26,907 nucleotides of DNA from Bacillota bacterium (GTDB lineage: Bacteria > Bacillota > Clostridia > Christensenellales > Aristaeellaceae), in assembly GCA_023459275.1 (NCBI GenBank), contig JAEWVC010000033.1:1-26907 (forward strand), given 5' to 3'. This document shows positions 22,123 to 26,907 of this stretch, one piece after another (position 1 is the first letter of the stretch; every line of letters begins with the position of its first letter). A program made the position numbers and the translations under genes. The notes beneath the pieces are model-generated. The model was not told where the DNA came from. It did no database searches and was given only the letters and a program-made list of their open reading frames with translations.

Positions 22123-24138
22123 TCAAGTTTTTTCCATGTTTTTTTCACCGCTTACGGGTTTCAGGTACCTGTCCATCCAGGCGGTGATCTCCTTAAGCCT
22201 GCGGATGCGGTTTTTGGGCTTGCCGGAGCGGGACAATTCATGGTTTTCCCCATGGAACATGCACAGCTTTGCGGGCACGCCGTGGTGGCGAAGCGCGTAG
22301 AACATTTGGTACCCTTCCGCCGCGGGGCAGCGCAGGTCGCTGTCGCTGTGGATCACAAGGGTTGGCGTTTTGATCCTGTCGGCATATTTCAAAGGCGACT
22401 GGCGCCACATTTTCTCCATGTCCCCCCAGCAGTCGGCGGCCATCTGATCGCCTCCGAAATTGTCGCCGATATCCGACATATTGGAGAAGGAGACCCAGTT
22501 GGCAATGCTGCGCTGGGTGGCGGCGCACAGGAAACGGTCCGTGTGGCCGATGATCCAGTTGGTCATGAACCCGCCGTAGCTGCCTCCGGTGACACCCATG
22601 CGGCCTTTATCCAAAAAATCAAACTGTTCAAGGGCCGCGTCCACAAAGGCCATGATGTCCCGGTAGTCCGTTTCGCCGTAGCGGCCGCGGATATCCGCGA
22701 ATTCATTCCCGCCGCCGTCGGAGCCGGTGGGGTTGCAAAAGAGCACGGCGTAGCCCAACTGCGCCCAGTACTGCATCTCATGGAACAGCACCGTGCCGTA
22801 TACCGTCTTGGGCCCGCCGTGGATGTCCAGGATCACGGGGTATTTTTTCCCCAGCGCAAGGTCCGCGGGCGGGAGGACCCAGCCGGTGATCTTGTCGCCC
22901 TTTTCATTGGGAAAGGAAAGCTCCCGCGGGACGGACACGGCATACTCCGCAAGGGGCTGGTTCAGGGAGGTGAGCCGCGTCTCCGCGCCGCCGTCCCCGA
23001 TTTTGTATACCTCCATGCCGTTCAGCCCCCGCATGCACAGCGCGTACAGCGCCTCCTCCCCCACCGCACATTCCGCCGCCAGACCGCCCGCCTTCGTAAC
23101 CTTAACGATGCCCTCGCCCTCCTGCCACAGGAAGACCTGGGTATCATGGCCCACGGTGGCCACAAAAGCAAAGCCGTTCCGGTAAGGGTATAGTTTATAG
23201 GAATCGTTGCCCATCTTCATATCGCTGCCGGTGCTCATGCCAAAGGGAAGCCCGTCCCCGCCGTTAAGCAGGCGGACCTGGCCGTCCTTCAGGGACACGG
23301 TAAAGTACGCGGCGTTTTCGTTCAGCCCGTATTTCCCCATCAGCCCGGCCACCACGGCCACCCTGTCCTCTGAAAGGAAGGCCGCAGCGGCGTGGGAAGC
23401 TTTGGGGGCGGCCTGAATTTCCCGGCTTATAAGGGTTTCAAGGTCCAGCAGCATCAGCTGGTCATGAAGGGGCATAACATCTTCATAGGTGCTGGCAATG
23501 TACAGCGCCTGTTTCTTTTCAGGGGACAGGGAAAGCAGCCGGACATTGGTAAACTCCCCGGTCAGGGGCTTGACCTCCCCCCTGTCGTACAGGTACAGCC
23601 TTCCCCGGCGCTTGTTGACGATGCCCTCGCCATTGGCCCAGAAGGGAAGCTCGTCCAGCACATCACAGTTCTCCCGGTCCTCCTTGATCTTTTCCAGCGC
23701 TTTGGAAAGATCACCGCATTCCTTTTTTGCCGCTTCCAGCTCATGGTCGTACAGCGCCGTAAACAGAAACCTTTCCTTGGACAGGAACAAAAAATCCCCC
23801 GCGGCGTAGGAAAGGCGCAAAAGCTCCCTGGCTTCGCCGCCCGCAAGGGGCAAAAACTGCAGCACGGTCAGCGGCTCGCCCTTTTTGGCCGTTTCCTTAT
23901 CTTTTTCCGAGCGCAGGGCCGGGAAGACCACGCCGTCCTCCAGGGGGTAATAGGCGCCCACGTCCTGGGAAGACGTAAGCCGGACAGCCTCGCCGTTTTT
24001 GAGCGCGTACAGGTCGCTTACATTCTTGTTCTGGTCAAGGTCCGCCTGCTTCACAAGAAAGTACAGGGTCCCCGCCGCCCATTTCAATTGGCAGGGGAAT
24101 TTTGCCTTTGTAAAGAAGTCCAATCCGATTTGTTCCAT
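22123..24138 (-). CDS. S9 family (prolyl oligopeptidase-type) serine peptidase
   Basis: The 671-aa protein has the acylaminoacyl-peptidase/prolyl-oligopeptidase layout. An N-terminal beta-propeller region (about 1-400) precedes an alpha/beta-hydrolase domain (about 415-660). The catalytic triad is Ser520 in GGSYGG, Asp601 in HSDSDLRCP and His633 in GENHELS. No signal peptide is present, so it is probably cytosolic and trims short or N-blocked peptides. ATG 24138 follows AAGGAGG by 5 bases. It is transcribed alone from a promoter overlapping that of the divergent CorC-like gene. The exact specificity (dipeptidyl, acylaminoacyl or oligopeptidase) cannot be told from sequence. Confidence 0.9.
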   Translation of the reverse strand: MEQIGLDFFTKAKFPCQLKWAAGTLYFLVKQADLDQNKNVSDLYALKNGEAVRLTSSQDVGAYYPLEDGVVFPALRSEKDKETAKKGEPLTVLQFLPLAGGEARELLRLSYAAGDFLFLSKERFLFTALYDHELEAAKKECGDLSKALEKIKEDRENCDVLDELPFWANGEGIVNKRRGRLYLYDRGEVKPLTGEFTNVRLLSLSPEKKQALYIASTYEDVMPLHDQLMLLDLETLISREIQAAPKASHAAAAFLSEDRVAVVAGLMGKYGLNENAAYFTVSLKDGQVRLLNGGDGLPFGMSTGSDMKMGNDSYKLYPYRNGFAFVATVGHDTQVFLWQEGEGIVKVTKAGGLAAECAVGEEALYALCMRGLNGMEVYKIGDGGAETRLTSLNQPLAEYAVSVPRELSFPNEKGDKITGWVLPPADLALGKKYPVILDIHGGPKTVYGTVLFHEMQYWAQLGYAVLFCNPTGSDGGGNEFADIRGRYGETDYRDIMAFVDAALEQFDFLDKGRMGVTGGSYGGFMTNWIIGHTDRFLCAATQRSIANWVSFSNMSDIGDNFGGDQMAADCWGDMEKMWRQSPLKYADRIKTPTLVIHSDSDLRCPAAEGYQMFYALRHHGVPAKLCMFHGENHELSRSGKPKNRIRRLKEITAWMDRYLKPVSGEKNMEKT

Positions 24139-24163
24139 AAAAACCTCCTTGCCGCTTTGATTG

Positions 24164-24192
24164 ATTATAGCGCAGCTTTAAATTTGATGCAA
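24164..24192 (-). promoter_or_regulatory. Promoter of the S9 peptidase
   Basis: On the minus strand TTGCAT (24187-24192) and TATAAT (24164-24169) are separated by 17 bp. The transcript begins about 20 bases before the ribosome binding site. Confidence 0.6.
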
Positions 24193-24206
24193 TTTCTGTT
24201 TAAACC

Positions 24207-24215
24207 TGATATACT
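24207..24215 (+). promoter_or_regulatory. Extended -10 promoter of the CorC-like gene
   Basis: TATACT (24210-24215) is preceded by TGA, with no good -35 at normal spacing. Its -35 region coincides with the -35 of the opposing peptidase promoter, so the two could interfere. The leader carries a CATGGC / GCCATG hairpin (24220-24238). Confidence 0.55.
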
Positions 24216-24290
24216 ATAGCATGGCTGAAAATGCCATGGCCCGGCGGGGCTGCATCCTCGCCCGGCCTGCATACAAAAGGAGGTTTTACC

Positions 24291-25640
24291 TTGCCCTCCG
24301 ACCCTATATGGGGCCATCTGCTGCTGCAGCTGGCGCTCATTGCCGTGAACGCTTTTTTTGCCGCTACGGAAATCGCGGTGATCTCCCTGAACGAAAACAA
24401 GATCCAGCACCTGGCGGAAGAGGGGGATACAAAGGCGGAGCAGCTTTTGCGCCTGGTCAAGGCGCCCAACGGCTTTCTGTCCACCATCCAGGTAGGCATC
24501 ACTTTGGCGGGTTTCCTGGGCAGCGCCTTCGCCGCGGACAACTTTGCCTCCCGCCTGGTGAACTGGCTTGTGGATGGGCTCCACGTGACCGTCCTCCCCA
24601 GGGATACAATGAACACGCTGTGCGTGATCCTGATTACGCTGATCCTTTCTTATTTTACTTTGGTGCTGGGCGAGCTGGCGCCCAAGCGCGTCGCACTGCA
24701 AAAGCCCGAAAAGGTGGCACGGCTCACCTGCGGGGTCATCTCCTTCCTAGCCCGGGTCACCAAGCCCATCATCTGGTTCCTGTCCGCTTCCACCAACGGC
24801 GTTCTCCGCCTGATGGGCGTCAATCCCCAGCAGGAGAACAGCAACGTCACCGAGGAAGAGATCCGCATGATGGTGGATATCGGCGAGGAAAAGGGCGCCA
24901 TCCAGGCCAACGAGCGGGATATGATCGAGAATATCTTTGAGTTTAACAATTCTTCCGCCGAGGATGTAATGATCCACCGCACGGACGTGGTGGGGATCTG
25001 GGTGGAAGACCCGCCGGAAACCATTATCAAAACCATTCTGGAATCGGGGCTCAGCCGTTTTCCCGTGTATGAGGAGGATATCGACGATGTGCTGGGCATC
25101 CTGTACACCCGGGATTACCTGCTCAACGAGCACGCCGCGCCCCCCAAGCCCCTGCGGGAGCTTTTGCGGGAAGCGTATTTCGTGCCGGAAACGGTGCAGG
25201 CCGATGTGCTCTTCCGGGAAATGCAGCGCCGCAAGGTGCACATGGCCATCGTGGTGGACGAATACGGCGGCATGAGCGGGATTGTGACCATGGAAGACCT
25301 GCTGGAAGAGATCGTGGGCAGCATTTACGATGAGTTCGACCCCGCCGCCGAGCAGGAGATCACGCCCCTTGGCGAGAACAAATGGCGGGTGGCGGGCAAT
25401 GTGGAGCTGGAAACGCTGTCCGAGGCCCTGGGGGTCGATCTTCCCCTGGAGGAGGAGTATGACACCCTGGGCGGGTTGGTTTTCAACCAATTGACCACCA
25501 TTCCCCAGGACGGCAGCCATCCGGAAGTGGACGTATGCGGCCTGCATATTTACGTGGAAGAGCTTTTGGACCACCGGGTGGAAACAGCCATCATCACCAA
25601 AATACAGCCTCCGGAAAAAGAGGGAGAGGTGCAGGGGTAA
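24291..25640 (+). CDS. CorC/HlyC-type CNNM family membrane transporter
   Basis: The 449-aa protein has a DUF21 transmembrane domain (about 1-185, with FFAATEIAVISLNENK near residue 20 and GFLSTIQVGITLAGFLGSAFA near 65). A pair of CBS domains follows (about 200-335; DVMIHRTDVVGI, GLSRFPVYEEDIDDVLGILYTRD). A C-terminal CorC_HlyC domain occupies about 345-435. Relatives are involved in Mg2+/Co2+ efflux or Na+-coupled transport. The start is TTG 24291, six bases after AAAGGAGG; ATG 24231 lacks a ribosome binding site and would add an unrelated 20-residue extension. Its stop lies close to the NUDIX-HAD gene, likely one operon. The old 'hemolysin' label does not imply toxicity. Confidence 0.88.
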   Translation: MPSDPIWGHLLLQLALIAVNAFFAATEIAVISLNENKIQHLAEEGDTKAEQLLRLVKAPNGFLSTIQVGITLAGFLGSAFAADNFASRLVNWLVDGLHVTVLPRDTMNTLCVILITLILSYFTLVLGELAPKRVALQKPEKVARLTCGVISFLARVTKPIIWFLSASTNGVLRLMGVNPQQENSNVTEEEIRMMVDIGEEKGAIQANERDMIENIFEFNNSSAEDVMIHRTDVVGIWVEDPPETIIKTILESGLSRFPVYEEDIDDVLGILYTRDYLLNEHAAPPKPLRELLREAYFVPETVQADVLFREMQRRKVHMAIVVDEYGGMSGIVTMEDLLEEIVGSIYDEFDPAAEQEITPLGENKWRVAGNVELETLSEALGVDLPLEEEYDTLGGLVFNQLTTIPQDGSHPEVDVCGLHIYVEELLDHRVETAIITKIQPPEKEGEVQG

Positions 25641-25649
25641 AGTACCCCT
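25633..25649 (+). promoter_or_regulatory. Hairpin at the CorC-like stop and NUDIX-HAD start
   Basis: AGGGGTA (25633-25639) and TACCCCT (25643-25649) form a perfect stem with a 3-base loop. It covers the CorC-like stop codon and the only SD-like sequence (AGGGG) before the next gene, so it could couple translation. Confidence 0.45.
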
Positions 25650-25659
25650 TGATGTGCGA

Positions 25660-26685
25660 ATGAACAGAATTGAGGTCGCCGCAGCCATTATCCGCCGGGA
25701 GGGGCGGATTCTTTTGTGCCGCCGCGGAGAGGGTGGGGTCTGCGCCAATTTGTGGGAGTTCCCCGGCGGAAAGCTGGAAGAGGGAGAAACGCCGGAGATC
25801 TGCGTAAAGCGGGAGTGCCGGGAGGAGCTTTCGGTTGAAATCGATGTAGGCCCGCTGTATCAGCAATTTGATTATGCGTATCCCGGCAAAGCCATCCGGT
25901 TTTATTTCTTCGAGGCAAGCCTCCCGTCGGGCGAGCCCCGCCTTCAGGTGCACCGGGAAGCGCGCTGGCTGTGGCCCAGGGAACTCACGCAGCTTGATGC
26001 CTGCCCGGCGGACAAAGGGCTGCTGGACAAGCTGGCGGGGGAGCTTCCCTTCGGATATTACCTGTGGGATTTTGACGGCACGCTGTTTGACACCTACCCC
26101 CGCGTCGCCGCCGCCATGCAGGCCGCCTTCGCCGATTTTGGCCATGCCGTGGCCTATGACGAAATGCTGGCGCTGTCCAAGCGTTCCCTCGCCCATGCCA
26201 TCGCCGTGCTGCAAAACAGGTTTCAGTCGAAGATCCCCAACGAGGAGCTTATGAGCCGCTACCGGTTCCATGAGGGCGGCTATTCCGCCCAAAACGCCGC
26301 GCCGCTGTATCCTGGCATGCGGGAACTGCTGGAAGAGATCGTGCGCCGGGGCGGGAAGCATTATTTGTATACCCACCGCGGGCTGTCCTCCCTGGAATAC
26401 CTGCAGGGGTTCGGCATCGCGCATCTGTTTGCCGGCAGCGTCACCAGCCAGGACGCCTATCCCTCCAAGCCCGCTCCGGACGCGATCCTGGCATTGATGG
26501 CGCGCCACCGCATGGACAGAGGCCGGGTGGTGATGGTGGGCGACCGGGACATCGACATCCAGGCCGCCTGGAACGCAGGCGCCGCCGGATGCCTGTTCGA
26601 CCCCGGCCGCTTCTATGATGATTTTGCCGTCGCGCTGAGGTCCGATTCCGTGGACGGGCTTGGCAAGCTGCTGCTGGGCGAATAG
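25660..26685 (+). CDS. NUDIX hydrolase-HAD phosphatase fusion protein
   Basis: The 341-aa protein joins two known enzymes. Residues about 1-125 are a MutT/NudG-like NUDIX domain; the box GX5EX7REUXEE runs from Gly37 (GKLEEGE) to Glu56 (RECREEL). Residues about 130-335 are a HAD-superfamily phosphatase with motif I DFDGT (137-141), motif II Thr238 (YTHRG), motif III Lys270 (SKPAPD) and motif IV GDRDID (294-299). Its cap region and PGMRELLEE, FGIAHLFAGS and VTSQD resemble phosphoglycolate phosphatase-like HADs. NUDIX MutT members remove oxidised nucleoside triphosphates; the HAD part might dephosphorylate the product, but that is inference. The start is uncertain: ATG 25660 fits family N-termini (MxRIEVxAAII), GTG 25654 is in frame, and neither has a strong free SD. 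Confidence 0.85.
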   Translation: MNRIEVAAAIIRREGRILLCRRGEGGVCANLWEFPGGKLEEGETPEICVKRECREELSVEIDVGPLYQQFDYAYPGKAIRFYFFEASLPSGEPRLQVHREARWLWPRELTQLDACPADKGLLDKLAGELPFGYYLWDFDGTLFDTYPRVAAAMQAAFADFGHAVAYDEMLALSKRSLAHAIAVLQNRFQSKIPNEELMSRYRFHEGGYSAQNAAPLYPGMRELLEEIVRRGGKHYLYTHRGLSSLEYLQGFGIAHLFAGSVTSQDAYPSKPAPDAILALMARHRMDRGRVVMVGDRDIDIQAAWNAGAAGCLFDPGRFYDDFAVALRSDSVDGLGKLLLGE

Positions 26686-26907
26686 CGGTTGCCTGTGCTT
26701 ATACTACGGCAAAATATCATTTCGTCCAAAGCGGCGGAAGAGGTGGAAGATGGCCTGTACTGAAGCTGTACGATTGTTTGCTGGCCAGGGCATAGCTACG
26801 GCCCAGCCAATTTCCTTCAAGGGCCTATAATGATCTTTCCCTTATGAAGTTTTTCAGGGTTGGGTGCGGGGAGGGGGGGTTTTTTAAAAAAAGCCCCAAA
26901 CCCCTAT
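26686..26907. other. Right-end gene-free segment with palindromic homopolymers
   Basis: No gene or RNA is recognisable here. The last ~40 bases run from a G-tract through TTTTTT and AAAAAAA into CCCC, an imperfect palindrome followed by more C-rich sequence. This may be an assembly edge. Confidence 0.5.

Noticed and set aside
1..26907. CRISPR array, prophage, insertion sequence or toxin-antitoxin system
   Set aside because: No regularly spaced repeats, transposase, integrase or paired small toxin-antitoxin genes were seen.

Overview
The window looks like a fragment of a GC-rich, low-G+C-phylum relative (Clostridia-type Firmicutes), probably an uncultured gut or anaerobic lineage. The evidence is strong AGGAGG-type ribosome binding sites, frequent GTG/TTG starts, the rpsF-ssb-rpsR operon, CwlD-like, VanW, YyaL and YwaF family proteins, and many Firmicutes-type promoters. 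It carries mostly housekeeping and envelope genes, with no tRNA, rRNA, CRISPR array or transposase gene. The left edge begins in a GC-rich hairpin repeat and the right edge ends in homopolymers and an imperfect palindrome, so the window may be a whole contig broken at repeats.

Layout. 1-1084: repeats, then a TtcA-like tRNA thiolase whose last ~39 codons are made of a two-hairpin repeat. 1079-4117 (minus): a small helical protein, YyaL (DUF255) and a YwaF-like membrane protein. 4214-5266 (minus): an LPG-synthase/flippase-like membrane protein, divergent from an aconitase (5509-7440). 7627-10347 (minus): secreted CHAP/peptidoglycan-binding protein, SfsA, and a secreted SH3-VanW protein. 10535-11464: class II fructose-bisphosphate aldolase. 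11657-12460 (minus): CwlD-like amidase. 12461-12940: gene-free, holding a long palindrome and a DnaA-box cluster. 12941-14077 (minus): rpsF-ssb-rpsR. 14384-19012: a GldA-GldF-GldG-DUF4340 transporter operon. 19348-20550: alanine dehydrogenase/carboxyethylornithine synthase-like enzyme. 20554-21798 (minus): an Fpg/Nei-like glycosylase without the N-terminal proline, and a small zinc-ribbon protein with a long leader. 22123-24138 (minus): S9 peptidase. 24291-26685: CorC/HlyC-type transporter, then a NUDIX-HAD fusion.

The genes do not form one pathway. The most system-like unit is the four-gene Gld-type ABC cluster. The most interesting non-coding signals are: (i) the DnaA-box cluster beside rpsR, a candidate replication origin or DnaA-binding locus; (ii) two palindromes far apart that share the half-site GGTGCAT; (iii) a two-hairpin repeat family whose two copies keep their structure through compensatory changes and both lie at gene 3' ends; (iv) a possible Shine-Dalgarno switch upstream of the alanine dehydrogenase-like gene; and (v) a long structured leader before the zinc-ribbon gene. 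No clearly unknown multi-gene system is visible. Where identifications come from memory of protein families rather than a search, the entries say so.
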